In this document: piece after piece, positions 48,358-60,943 of the stretch | Layout of the letters: every line of letters begins with the position of its first letter | Numbering within the stretch: position 1 is the stretch's first letter | Assembly: GCA_009760855.2 (NCBI GenBank) | Contig: WPIO01000086.1 | Coordinates: forward strand, 1,740,393 to 1,804,392 | Direction: 5' to 3' | Source of the DNA: Cristatella mucedo | Lineage: Eukaryota; Bryozoa; Phylactolaemata; Cristatellidae | Length of the DNA stretch: 64,000 bases | Program-made: the position numbers and the translations under genes | The notes under the pieces: model-generated | Told to the model about the DNA's origin: nothing | Databases searched by the model: none | What the model saw: the letters and a program-made list of their open reading frames with translations, nothing else

Positions 48358-49734
48358 TCCCCCTTCGGGGTGGAGAATGTTGAAACTAAGCAATCCTGAG
48401 CACTTGCACTACCAGGCCACCAAGTTCCAATGATGACAATATCATACGATCCTATGTATCTTGTATCAGACGATTAAGCTGCATAAGGTACATTCGTCTT
48501 CGTCAACCTTGGCCTTGTATCATTGTGACACGAAGTAGCCAAACCATCCATTGGTCTATTATAAACGGATACGCCCACCATGTGACTTCCGGTGGCCATC
48601 TTGAAGGATTTGAAACGTCGGCAGGTTCATGTCTTGGCATCGTCGCTCTCGTCGTCGACTCCGGCTTGCCATCGGGACATCCTGACTTGCAGTTAGTGAG
48701 TACAAACGTGACATTGAGCCTTTTGTGCTGCTTTGTAGTGCCTTGTAACTCGCTGTAACTAGGCATTTGTTAATTTCTTTGGCTGTATGGCCGTCTGCTG
48801 TCTCGGCCATAGCACTGCTGGTGGCACTGCCATGTTTTTCCCTTGTGTCATCGGTGGTTAGCGTTGTCGTTATGTGCCATCCACGTCCTATCGAGGTTAA
48901 GTCATGTTGCACACACTTGGAACGTCCTTTTTGCATTTTTTTTTTTTTGTTCTCGTCGTTGTATTGGCGTGCTTCAGCATCGTCAAAGTATCGTATCGTC
49001 AAAGTACGTTTGTCGGCTCAACGGTACTACGGTACTACGGTGCTACGGTACTGTGGCAGTACGGTGGCAGTACGGTGGCAGTAAGGCAAGGGACGTTCTC
49101 GTCGCCCATGACGTGCCAGTGCAAGCACTGGCTCGTCGGACCGATAGGCCGTATGCATCTGGACAGGCAGCATAGCTGCGTGTTCAGTGTTCAGCGTGCG
49201 TCCGTACGACAGCCTGGGCCGACTTGTTGGAGCTTGCCGTGCACTGTGGGAGCACGCGTGAACACGTTGCACGTGCTAGCCATGTTTCGTCGTTGGCTAC
49301 TCGATGCCATGAACGTTGGTACGGAGCACGCTCGACGGCACGAGCGTGGCGCAACGTTGGCCTAAACGTGTGTGTGTGTCGTGCCGGTCGGTCGGTCGGT
49401 CGGTCGGTCGGTCGGTCGGTCGTGTGGTGGCTTACACACGTGCACAAAACGTATTGCTAAAGGGATAGCATGGCTGTTACGTGTGGTCGTTGCAGCATGG
49501 CGGCGGCCTTTTGGCTAGGATGGGAGTGTAGTATGTATGTGGTGTTACCCACCGAAGGGTAGGTAAGGAGGGAGCCCGTTGGTGTGGCAGCACGTGGTCA
49601 TGGCGTTTGACTGGCGTGACCACGTGGTGCAGCGACGGTTTGGGGTGAGTTGCGGAAGGACGCTCGTGGTGGGCAGACTGTCGCCAACGATGGCGCGCCT
49701 GGTGGATAATGTCAATGAGCGGCTGACGATCGGT

Positions 49735-49923
49735 ATCGCTTCTCGGCCTTATGGCTAAGATCAAAGTGTAGTATCTGTTCTTATCAGCTTAATATCTGAT
49801 ACACGGTCCATCGGATCGTTATGATATTAATCTGATTTTTGGAACTCGGCAAGGTGTCTGAGGCTTGCCTCGGCCTAGCCACGGGTTGACCTGGTATTGC
49901 AGTGCCTCCAGGACCAGCCCACC
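49735..49923 (+). ncRNA. U2 snRNA copy 25
   Basis: RNA consensus; 1566 bp spacing. The upstream region has a GTAT duplication at about 49535 and an extra T at 49641. Confidence 0.97.
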
Positions 49924-51284
49924 TCCCCCTTCGGGGTGGAGAATGTTGAAACTAAGCAATCCTGAGCACTTGCACTACCAGGCCACCAAGTTCCAATGAT
50001 GACAATATCATACGATCCTATGTATCTTGTATCAGACGATTAAGCTGCATAAGGTACATTCGTCTTCGTCAACCTTGGCCTTGTATCATTGTGACACGAA
50101 GTAGCCAAACCATCCATTGGTCTATTATAAACGGATACGCCCACCATGTGACTTCCGGTGGCCATCTTGAAGGATTTGAAACGTCGGCAGGTTCATGTCT
50201 TGGCATCGTCGCTCTCGTCGTCGACTCCGGCTTGCCATCGGGACATCCTGACTTGCAGTTAGTGAGTACAAACGTGACATTGAGCCTTTTGTGCTGCTTT
50301 GTAGTGCCTTGTAACTCGCTGTAACTAGGCATTTGTTAATTTCTTTGGCTGTATGGCCGTCTGCTGTCTCGGCCATAGCACTGCTGGTGGCACTGCCATG
50401 TTTTTCCCTTGTGTCATCGGTGGTTAGCGTTGTCGTTATGTGCCATCCACGTCCTATCGAGGTTAAGTCATGTTGCACACACTTGGAACGTCCTTTTTGC
50501 ATGTTTTCTTTTTTTTGTTCTCGTCGTTGTATTGGCGTGCTTCAGCATCGTCAGAGTATCGTATCGTCAAAGTACGTTCGTCGGCACAAACAACGGTACT
50601 ACGGTGCTACGGTACTGTGGCAGTACGGTGGCAGTACGGTGGCAGTAAGGCAAGGGACGTTCTCGTCGCCCATGACGTGCCAGTGCAAGCACTGGCTCGT
50701 CGGACCGATAGGCCGTATGCATCTGGACAGGCAGCATAGCTGCGTGTTCAGTGTTCAGCGTGCGTCCGTACGACAGCCTGGGCCGACTTGTTGGAGCTTG
50801 CCGTGCACTGTGGGAGCACGCGTGAACACGTTGCACGTGCTAGCCATGTTTCGTCGTTGGCTACTCGATGCCATGAACGTTGGTACGGAGCACGCTCGAC
50901 GGCACGAGCGTGGCGCAACGTTGGCCTAAACGTGTGTGCGTGTCGGTCGGTCGGTCGGTCGGTCGGTCGGTCGGTCGTGTGGTGGCTTACACACGTGCAC
51001 AAAACGTATTGCTAAAGGGATAGCATGGCTGTTACGTGTGGTCGTTGCAGCATGGCGGCGGCCTTTTGGCTAGGATGGGAGTGTAGTATGTGGTGTTACC
51101 CACCGAAGGGTAGGTAAGGAGGGAGCCCGTTGGTGTGGCAGCACGTGGTCATGGCGTTTGACTGGCGTGACCACGTGGTGCAGCGACGGTTGGGGTGAGT
51201 TGCGGAAGGACGCTCGTGGTGGGCAGACTGTCGCCAACGATGGCGCGCCTGGTGGATAATGTCAATGAGCGGCTGACGATCGGT

Positions 51285-51474
51285 ATCGCTTCTCGGCCTT
51301 ATGGCTAAGATCAAAGTGTAGTATCTGTTCTTATCAGCTTAATATCTGATACACGGTCCATCGGATCGTTATGATATTAATCTGATTTTTTGGAACTCGG
51401 CAAGGTGTCTGAGGCTTGCCTCGGCCTAGCCACGGGTTGACCTGGTATTGCAGTGCCTCCAGGACCAGCCCACC
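51285..51474 (+). ncRNA. U2 snRNA copy 26, six-U Sm site
   Basis: Consensus apart from one extra T in the Sm site (GATTTTTTGG, about 51384). The 3'-box-like element reads GAAACGAAGC instead of GAAACTAAGC. Spacing is 1550 bp. Confidence 0.95.
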
Positions 51475-52842
51475 TCCCCCTTCGGGGTGGAGAATGTTGA
51501 AACGAAGCAATCCTGAGCACTTGCACTACCAGGCCACCAAGTTCCAATGATGACAATATCATACGATCCTATGTATCTTGTATCAGACGATTAAGCTGCA
51601 TAAGGTACATTCGTCTTCGTCAACCTTGGCCTTGTATCATTGTGACACGAAGTAGCCAAACCATCCATTGGTCTATTATAAACGGATACGCCCACCATGT
51701 GACTTCCGGTGGCCATCTTGAAGGATTTGAAACGTCGGCAGGTTCATGTCTTGGCATCGTCGCTCTCGTCGTCGACTCCGGCTTGCCATCGGGACATCCT
51801 GACTTGCAGTTAGTGAGTACAAACGTGACATTGAGCCTTTTGTGCTGCTTTGTAGTGCCTTGTAACTCGCTGTAACTAGGCATTTGTTAATTTCTTTGGC
51901 TGTATGGCCGTCTGCTGTCTCGGCCATAGCACTGCTGGTGGCACTGCCATGTTTTTTTTCCCTTGTGTCATCGGTGGTTAGCGTTGTCGTTATGTGCCAT
52001 CCACGTCCTATCGAGGTTAAGTCATGTTGCACACACTTGGAACGTCCTTTTTGCATGTTTTTTTTTTGTTCTCGTCGTTGTATTGGCGTGCTTCAGCATC
52101 GTCAAAGTATCGTATCGTCAAAGTACGTTCGTCGGCACAAAATAACGGTACTACGGTGCTACGGTACTGTGGCAGTACGGTGGCAGTACGGTGGCAGTAA
52201 GGCAAGGGACGTTCTCGTCGCCCATGACGTGCCAGTGCAAGCACTGGCTCGTCGGACCGATAGGCCGTATGCATCTGGACAGGCAGCATAGCTGCGTGTT
52301 CAGTGTTCAGCGTGCGTCCGTACGACAGCCTGGGCCGACTTGTTGGAGCTTGCCGTGCACTGTGGGAGCACGCGTGAACACGTTGCACGTGCTAGCCATG
52401 TTTCGTCGTTGGCTACTCGATGCCATGAACGTTGGTACGGAGCACGCTCGACGGCACGAGCGTGGCGCAACGTTGGCCTACGTGTGTGTGTGTGCGTGTC
52501 GGTCGGTCGGTCGGTCGGTCGGTCGGTCGGTCGTGTGGTGGCTTACACACGTGCACAAAACGTATTGCTAAAGGGATAGCATGGCTGTTACGTGTGGTCG
52601 TTGCAGCATGGCGGCGCGGCCTTTTGGCTAGGATGGGAGTGTAGTATGTGGTGTTACCCACCGAAGGGTAGGTAAGGAGGGAGCCCGTTGGTGTGGCAGC
52701 ACGTGGTCATGGCGTTTGACTGGCGTGACCACGTGGTGCAGCGACGGTGGGGGTGAGTTGCGGAAGGACGCTCGTGGTGGGCAGACTGTCGCCAACGATG
52801 GCGCGCCTGGTGGATAATGTCAATGAGCGGCTGACGATCGGT

Positions 52843-53033
52843 ATCGCTTCTCGGCCTTATGGCTAAGATCAAAGTGTAGTATCTGTTCTTATCAGCTTAA
52901 TATCTGATACACGGTCCATCGGATCGTTATGATATTAATCTCTGATTTTTGGAACTCGGCAAGGTGTCTGAGGCTTGCCTCGGCCTAGCCACGGGTTGAC
53001 CTGGTATTGCAGTGCCTCCAGGACCAGCCCACC
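52843..53033 (+). ncRNA. U2 snRNA copy 27, TC insertion before Sm site
   Basis: AATCTCTGATTTTTGG (about 52937-52952) replaces AATCTGATTTTTGG, adding 2 nt between the IIc strand and the Sm site. The rest is consensus. Spacing is 1558 bp. Confidence 0.94.
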
Positions 53034-54419
53034 TCCCCCTTCGGGGTGGAGAATGTTGAAACTAAGCAATCCTGAGCACTTGCACTACCAGGCCACCAAG
53101 TTCCAATGATGACAATATCATACGATCCTATGTATCTTGTATCAGACGATTAAGCTGCATAAGGTACATTCGTCTTCGTCAACCTTGGCCTTGTATCATT
53201 GTGACACGAAGTAGCCAAACCATCCATTGGTCTATTATAAACGGATACGCCCACCATGTGACTTCCGGTGGCCATCTTGAAGGATTTGAAACGTCGGCAG
53301 GTTCATGTCTTGGCATCGTCGCTCTCGTCGTCGACTCCGGCTTGCCATCGGGACATCCTGACTTGCAGTTAGTGAGTACAAACGTGACATTGAGCCTTTT
53401 GTGCTGCTTTGTAGTGCCTTGTAACTCGCTGTAACTAGGCATTTGTTAATTTCTTTGGCTGTATGGCCGTCTGCTGTCTCTCGGCCATAGCACTGCTAGT
53501 GGCACTGCCATGTTTTTTCCCTTGTGTCATCGGTGGTTAGCGTTGTCGTTATGTGCCATCCACGTCCTATCGAGGTTAAGTCATGTTGCACACACTTGGA
53601 ACGTCCTTTTTTTGCATGTTTCTTTTTTGTTCTCGTCGTTGTATTGGCGTGCTTCAGCATCGTCAAAGTATCGTATCGTCAAAGTACGTTCGTCGGCACA
53701 AACAACGGTACTACGGTACTACGGTACTACGGTGGTAGTACGGTGGTACGGTGGCAGTACGGTGGCAGTACGGTGGCAGTAAGGCAAGGGACGTTCTCGT
53801 CGCCCATGACGTGCCAGTGCAAGCACTGGCTCGTCGGACCGATAGGCCGTATGCATCTGGACAGGCAGCATAGCTGCGTGTTCAGTGTTCAGCGTGCGTC
53901 CGTACGACAGCCTGGGCCGACTTGTTGGAGCTTGCCGTGCACTGTGGGAGCACGCGTGAACACGTTGCACGTGCTAGCCATGTTTCGTCGTTGGCTACTC
54001 GATGCCATGAACGTTGGTACGGAGCACGCTCGACGGCACGAGCGTGGCGCAACGTTGGCCTAAACGTGTGTGCGTGTCGGTCGGTCGGTCGGTCGGTCGG
54101 TCGGTCGGTCGTGTGGTGGCTTACACACGTGCACAAAAACGTATTGCTAAAGGGATAGCATGGCTGTTACGTGTGGTCGTTGCAGCATGGCGGCGGCCTT
54201 TTGGCTAGGATGGGAGTGTAGTATGTGGTGTTACCCACCGAAGGGTAGGTAAGGAGGGAGCCCGTTGGTGTGGCAGCACGTGGTCATGGCGTTTGACTGG
54301 CGTGACCACGTGGTGCAGCGACGGTTGGGGTGAGTTGCGGAAGGACGCTCGTGGTGGGCAGACTGTCGCCAACGATGGCGCGCCTGGTGGATAATGTCAA
54401 TGAGCGGCTGACGATCGGT

Positions 54420-54608
54420 ATCGCTTCTCGGCCTTATGGCTAAGATCAAAGTGTAGTATCTGTTCTTATCAGCTTAATATCTGATACACGGTCCATCGGA
54501 TCGTTATGATATTAATCTGATTTTTGGAACTCGGCAAGGTGTCTGAGGCTTGCCTCGGCCTAGCCACGGGTTGACCTGGTATTGCAGTGCCTCCAGGACC
54601 AGCCCACC
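54420..54608 (+). ncRNA. U2 snRNA copy 28, 3' box deleted
   Basis: The RNA itself is consensus. An 80-bp deletion at 54622 joins the hairpin GGGGT directly to CTATGTATCTTG. It removes the right side of the hairpin and the whole GTTGAAACTAAGCA element. Last copy with a type B upstream region; spacing 1577 bp. Confidence 0.95.
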
Positions 54609-55947
54609 TCCCCCTTCGGGGTCTATGTATCTTGTATCAGACGATTAAGCTGCATAAGGTACATTCGTCTTCGTCAACCTTGGCCTTGTATCATTGTGAC
54701 ACGAAGTAGCCAAACCATCCATTGGTCTATTATAAACGGATACGCCCACCATGTGACTTCCGGTGGCCATCTTGAAGGATTTGAAACGTCGGCAGGTTCA
54801 TGTCTTGGCATCGTCGCTCTCGTCGTCGACTCCGGCTTGCCATCGGGACATCCTGACTTGCAGTTAGTGAGTACAAACGTGACATTGAGCCTTTTGTGCT
54901 GCTTTGTAGTGCCTTGTAACTCGCTGTAACTAGGCATTTGTTAATTTCTTTGGCTGTATGGCCGTCTGCTGTCTCGGCCATAGCACTGCTGGTGGCACTG
55001 CCATGTTTTTGTTTTTCCCTTGTGTCATCGGTGGTTAGCGTTGTCGTTATGTGCCATCCACGTCCTATCGAGGTTAAGTCATGTTGCACACACTTGGAAC
55101 GTCTTTTTTGCATGTTTCTTTTTCGTTCTCGTCGTTGTATTGGCGTGCTTCAGCACTTTGTATCGTATCGTCAAAGTACGTTCGTCGGCACAAACAACGG
55201 TACTACGGTACTACGGTACTACGGTACTACGGTACTACGGTACTACGGTACTACGGTACTACGGTACTACGGTACTACGGTACTGTGGCAGTACGGTGGC
55301 AGTAAGGCAAGGGACGTTCTCGTCGCCCATGACGAGCCAGTGCAAGCACTGGCTCGTCGGGCCGATAGGTCGTATGCATCTGGACAGGCAGCATAGCTGC
55401 GTGTTCAGTGTTCAGCGTGCGTCCGTCCGTACGACAGCCTGGGCCGACTTGTCGGGCTTGCCGTGCACTGTGGGAGCTCGCGTGAACACGTTGCACGTGC
55501 TAGCCATGTTTCGTCGTTGGCTACTCGATGCCATGAACGTTGGTACGGAGCACGCTCGACGGCACGAGCGTGGCGCAACGTTGGCATACGCGTGTGTGCG
55601 TGTCGGTCGGTCGGTCGGTCGGTCGGTCGGTCGGTCGTGTGGTGGCTTACACACGTGCACAAAACGTATTGCTAAAGGGATAGCATGGCTGTTTACGTGT
55701 GTGGTCGTTGCAGCATGGCGGCGGCCTTTTGGCTAGGATGGGAGTGTAGTATGTGGTGTTACCTACCGAAGGGTAGGTAAGGAGGGAGCCCGTTGGTGTG
55801 GCAGCACGTGGTCATGGCGTTTGACTGGCGTGACCACGTGGTGCAGCGACGGTTGGGGTGAGTTGCGGAAGGACGCTCGTGGTGGGCAGACTGTCGCCAA
55901 CGATGGCGCGCCTGGTGGATAATGTCAATGAGCGGCTGACGATCGGT

Positions 55948-56136
55948 ATCGCTTCTCGGCCTTATGGCTAAGATCAAAGTGTAGTATCTGTTCTTATCAG
56001 CTTAATATCTGATACACGGTCCATCGGATCGTTATGATATTAATCTGATTTTTGGAACTCGGCAAGGTGTCTGAGGCTTGCCTCGGCCTAGCCACGGGTT
56101 GACCTGGTATTGCAGTGCCTCCAGGACCAGCCCACC
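55948..56136 (+). ncRNA. U2 snRNA copy 29
   Basis: Consensus sequence; 1528 bp after the previous copy because of the 80-bp deletion. First copy of the second type A block. Confidence 0.97.
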
Positions 56137-57549
56137 TCCCCCTTCGGGGTGGAGAATGTTGAAACTAAGCAATCCTGAGCACTTGCACTACCAGGCCACC
56201 AAGTTCCAATGATGACAATATCATACGATCCTATGTATCTTGTATCAGACGATTAAGCTGCATAAGGTACATTCGTCTTCGTCAACCTTGGCCTTGTATC
56301 ATTGTGACACGAAGTAGCCAAACCATCCATTGGTCTATTATAAACGGATACGCCCACCATGTGACTTCCGGTGGCCATCTTGAAGGATTTGAAACGTCGG
56401 CAGGTTCATGTCTTGGCATCGTCGCTCTCGTCGTCGACTCCGGCTTGCCATCGGGACATCCTGACTTGCAGTTAGTGAGTACAAACGTGACATTGAGCCT
56501 TTTGTGCTGCTTTGTAGTGCCTTGTAACTCGCTGTAACTAGGCATTTGTTAATTTCTTTGGCTGTATGGCCGTCTGCTGTCTCGGCCATAGCACTGCTGG
56601 TGGCACTGCCATGTTTTTCCCTTGTGTCATCGGTGGTTAGCGTTGTCGTTATGTGCCATCCACGTCCTATCGAGGTTAAGTCATGTTGCACACACTTGGA
56701 ACGTCCTTTTTTTTTTTTTTTTTTTCGTTCTCGTCGTTGTATTGGCGTGCTTCAGCACATTGTATCGTATCGTCAAAGTACGTTCGTCGGCACAAACAAC
56801 GGTACGGTACGGTACTACGGTACTACGGTACTACGGTACTACGGTACTACGGTACTACGGTACTACGTACTACGGTACTACGGTACTGTGGCAGTACGGT
56901 GGCAGTAAGGCAAGGGACGTTCTCGTCGCCCATGACGAGCCAGTGCAAGCACTGGCTCGTCGGGCCGATAGGTCGTATGCATCTGGACAGGCAGCATAGC
57001 TGCGTGTTCAGTGTTCAGCGTGCGTCCGTCCGTACGACAGCCTGGGCCGACTTGTCGGGCTTGCCGTGCACTGTGGGAGCTCGCGTGAACACGTTGCACG
57101 TGCTAGCCATGTTTCGTCGTTGGCTACTCGATGCCATGAACGTTGGTACGGAGCACGCTCGACGGCACGAGCGTGGCGCAACGTTGGCATAAGCGCGTGT
57201 GTGCGTGTCGGTCGGTCGGTCGGTCGGTCGGTCGGTCGGTCGTGTGGTGGCTTACACACGTGCACAAAACGTATTGCTAAAGGGATAGCATGGCTGTTAC
57301 GTGTGGTCGTTGCAGCATGGCGGCGGCCTTTTGGCTAGGATGGGAGTGTAGTATGTGGTGTTACCTACCGAAGGGTAGGTAAGGAGGGAGCCCGTTGGTG
57401 TGGCAGCACGTGGTCATGGCGTTTGACTGGCGTGACCACGTGGTGCAGCGACGGTTGGGGTGAGTTGCGGAAGGACGCTCGTGGTGGGCAGACTGTCGCC
57501 AACGATGGCGCGCCTGGTGGATAATGTCAATGAGCGGCTGACGATCGGT

Positions 57550-57738
57550 ATCGCTTCTCGGCCTTATGGCTAAGATCAAAGTGTAGTATCTGTTCTTATC
57601 AGCTTAATATCTGATACACGGTCCATCGGATCGTTATGATATTAATCTGATTTTTGGAACTCGGCAAGGTGTCTGAGGCTTGCCTCGGCCTAGCCACGGG
57701 TTGACCTGGTATTGCAGTGCCTCCAGGACCAGCCCACC
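57550..57738 (+). ncRNA. U2 snRNA copy 30
   Basis: Consensus sequence; 1602 bp after the previous copy. Type A unit. Confidence 0.97.
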
Positions 57739-59156
57739 TCCCCCTTCGGGGTGGAGAATGTTGAAACTAAGCAATCCTGAGCACTTGCACTACCAGGCCA
57801 CCAAGTTCCAATGATGACAATATCATACGATCCTATGTATCTTGTATCAGACGATTAAGCTGCATAAGGTACATTCGTCTTCGTCAACCTTGGCCTTGTA
57901 TCATTGTGACACGAAGTAGCCAAACCATCCATTGGTCTATTATAAACGGATACGCCCACCATGTGACTTCCGGTGGCCATCTTGAAGGATTTGAAACGTC
58001 GGCAGGTTCATGTCTTGGCATCGTCGCTCTCGTCGTCGACTCCGGCTTGCCATCGGGACATCCTGACTTGCAGTTAGTGAGTACAAACGTGACATTGAGC
58101 CTTTTGTGCTGCTTTGTAGTGCCTTGTAACTCGCTGTAACTAGGCATTTGTTAATTTCTTTGGCTGTATGGCCGTCTGCTGTCTCGGCCATAGCACTGCT
58201 GGTGGCACTGCCATGTTTTTCCCTTGTGTCATCGGTGGTTAGCGTTGTCGTTATGTGCCATCCACGTCCTATCGAGGTTAAGTCATGTTGCACACACTTG
58301 GAACGTCCTTTTTGCATGTTTCTTTTTCGTTCTCGTCGTTGTATTGGCGTGCTTTCATCAGCACATTGTATCGTATCGTCAAAGTACGTTCGTCGGCACA
58401 AACAACGGTACTACGGTACTACGGTACTACGGTACTACGGTACTACGGTACTACGGTACTACGGTACTACGGTACTACGGTACTACGGTACTGTGGCAGT
58501 ACGGTGGCAGTAAGGCAAGGGACGTTCTCGTCGCCCATGACGAGCCAGTGCAAGCACTGGCTCGTCGGGCCGATAGGTCGTATGCATCTGGACAGGCAGC
58601 ATAGCTGCGTGTTCAGTGTTCAGCGTGCGTCCGTCCGTACGACAGCCTGGGCCGACTTGTCGGGCTTGCCGTGCACTGTGGGAGCTCGCGTGAACACGTT
58701 GCACGTGCTAGCCATGTTTCGTCGTTGGCTACTCGATGCCATGAACGTTGGTACGGAGCACGCTCGACGGCACGAGCGTGGCGCAACGTTGGCATAAGCG
58801 TGTGTGCGTGTCGGTCGGTCGGTCGGTCGGTCGGTCGGTCGGTCGGTCGTGTGGTGGCTTACACACGTGCACAAAACGTATTGCTAAAGGGATAGCATGG
58901 CTGTTACGTGTGGTCGTTGCAGCATGGCGGCGGCCTTTTGGCTAGGATGGGAGTGTAGTATGTGGTGTTACCTACCGAAGGGTAGGTAAGGAGGGAGCCC
59001 GTTGGTGTGGCAGCACGTGGTCATGGCGTTTGACTGGCGTGACCACGTGGTGCAGCGACGGTTGGGGTGAGTTGCGGAAGGACGCTCGTGGTGGGCAGAC
59101 TGTCGCCAACGATGGCGCGCCTGGTGGATAATGTCAATGAGCGGCTGACGATCGGT

Positions 59157-59345
59157 ATCGCTTCTCGGCCTTATGGCTAAGATCAAAGTGTAGTATCTGT
59201 TCTTATCAGCTTAATATCTGATACACGGTCCATCGGATCGTTATGATATTAATCTGATTTTTGGAACTCGGCAAGGTGTCTGAGGCTTGCCTCGGCCTAG
59301 CCACGGGTTGACCTGGTATTGCAGTGCCTCCAGGACCAGCCCACC
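59157..59345 (+). ncRNA. U2 snRNA copy 31
   Basis: RNA consensus; 1607 bp spacing. One T is missing from the downstream hairpin loop (CCCCCTCGGGG, about 59346-59356). Confidence 0.97.
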
Positions 59346-60754
59346 TCCCCCTCGGGGTGGAGAATGTTGAAACTAAGCAATCCTGAGCACTTGCACTACC
59401 AGGCCACCAAGTTCCAATGATGACAATATCATACGATCCTATGTATCTTGTATCAGACGATTAAGCTGCATAAGGTACATTCGTCTTCGTCAACCTTGGC
59501 CTTGTATCATTGTGACACGAAGTAGCCAAACCATCCATTGGTCTATTATAAACGGATACGCCCACCATGTGACTTCCGGTGGCCATCTTGAAGGATTTGA
59601 AACGTCGGCAGGTTCATGTCTTGGCATCGTCGCTCTCGTCGTCGACTCCGGCTTGCCATCGGGACATCCTGACTTGCAGTTAGTGAGTACAAACGTGACA
59701 TTGAGCCTTTTGTGCTGCTTTGTAGTGCCTTGTAACTCGCTGTAACTAGGCATTTGTTAATTTCTTTGGCTGTATGGCCGTCTGCTGTCTCGGCCATAGC
59801 ACTGCTGGTGGCACTGCCATGTTTTTTTCCCTTGTGTCATCGGTGGTTAGCGTTGTCGTTATGTGCCATCCACGTCCTATCGAGGTTAAGTCATGTTGCA
59901 CACACTTGGAACGTCCTTTTTGCATGTTTTCTTTTTCGTTCTCGTCGTTGTATTGGCGTGCTTCAGCACATTGTATCGTATCGTCAAAGTACGTTCGTCG
60001 GCACAAACAACGGTACTACGGTACTACGGTACTACGGTACTACGGTACTACGGTACTACGGTACTACGGTACTACGGTACTACGGTACGGTGTGGCAGTA
60101 CGGTGGCAGTAAGGCAAGGGACGTTCTCGTCGCCCATGACGAGCCAGTGCAAGCACTGGCTCGTCGGGCCGATAGGTCGTATGCATCTGGACAGGCAGCA
60201 TAGCTGCGTGTTCAGTGTTCAGCGTGCGTCCGTCCGTACGACAGCCTGGGCCGACTTGTCGGGCTTGCCGTGCACTGTGGGAGCTCGCGTGAACACGTTG
60301 CACGTGCTAGCCATGTTTCGTCGTTGGCTACTCGATGCCATGAACGTTGGTACGGAGCACGCTCGACGGCACGAGCGTGGCGCAACGTTGGCATAAGCGT
60401 GTGTGTGCGTGGTCGGTCGGTCGGTCGGTCGGTCGGTCGGTCGGTCGTGTGGTGGCTTACACACGTGCACAAAACGTATTGCTAAAGGGATAGCATGGCT
60501 GTTACGTGTGGTCGTTGCAGCATGGCGGCGGCCTTTTGGCTAGGATGGGAGTGTAGTATGTGGTGTTACCTACCGAAGGGTAGGTAAGGAGGGAGCCCGT
60601 TGGTGTGGCAGCACGTGGTCATGGCGTTTGACTGGCGTGACCACGTGGTGCAGCGACGGTTGGGGTGAGTTGCGGAAGGACGCTCGTGGTGGGCAGACTG
60701 TCGCCAACGATGGCGCGCCTGGTGGATAATGTCAATGAGCGGCTGACGATCGGT

Positions 60755-60943
60755 ATCGCTTCTCGGCCTTATGGCTAAGATCAAAGTGTAGTATCTGTTC
60801 TTATCAGCTTAATATCTGATACACGGTCCATCGGATCGTTATGATATTAATCTGATTTTTGGAACTCGGCAAGGTGTCTGAGGCTTGCCTCGGCCTAGCC
60901 ACGGGTTGACCTGGTATTGCAGTGCCTCCAGGACCAGCCCACC
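60755..60943 (+). ncRNA. U2 snRNA copy 32
   Basis: Consensus sequence; 1598 bp after the previous copy. Type A unit. Confidence 0.97.

Larger units (their letters stand above)
31911..54239 (+). repeat. Array block B (type B units, U2 copies 14-28)
   Basis: Type B markers are: a contracted octanucleotide array followed by an expanded GGTGGCAGTAC motif; CAGCATCGTCAAAGTATCG; TTTTTTGTTCTCG; hairpin arm GACGTGCC; a single CCGT in GCGTCCGTACG; GTTGGAGCTTG; GGCCTAAACG; and TTACCCACC upstream of U2. Typical period is about 1.55 kb. The first marker is the T replacing C near 31911 and the last is TTACCCACC at 54231-54239. The true exchange points lie within the identical sequence on either side. Confidence 0.88.
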
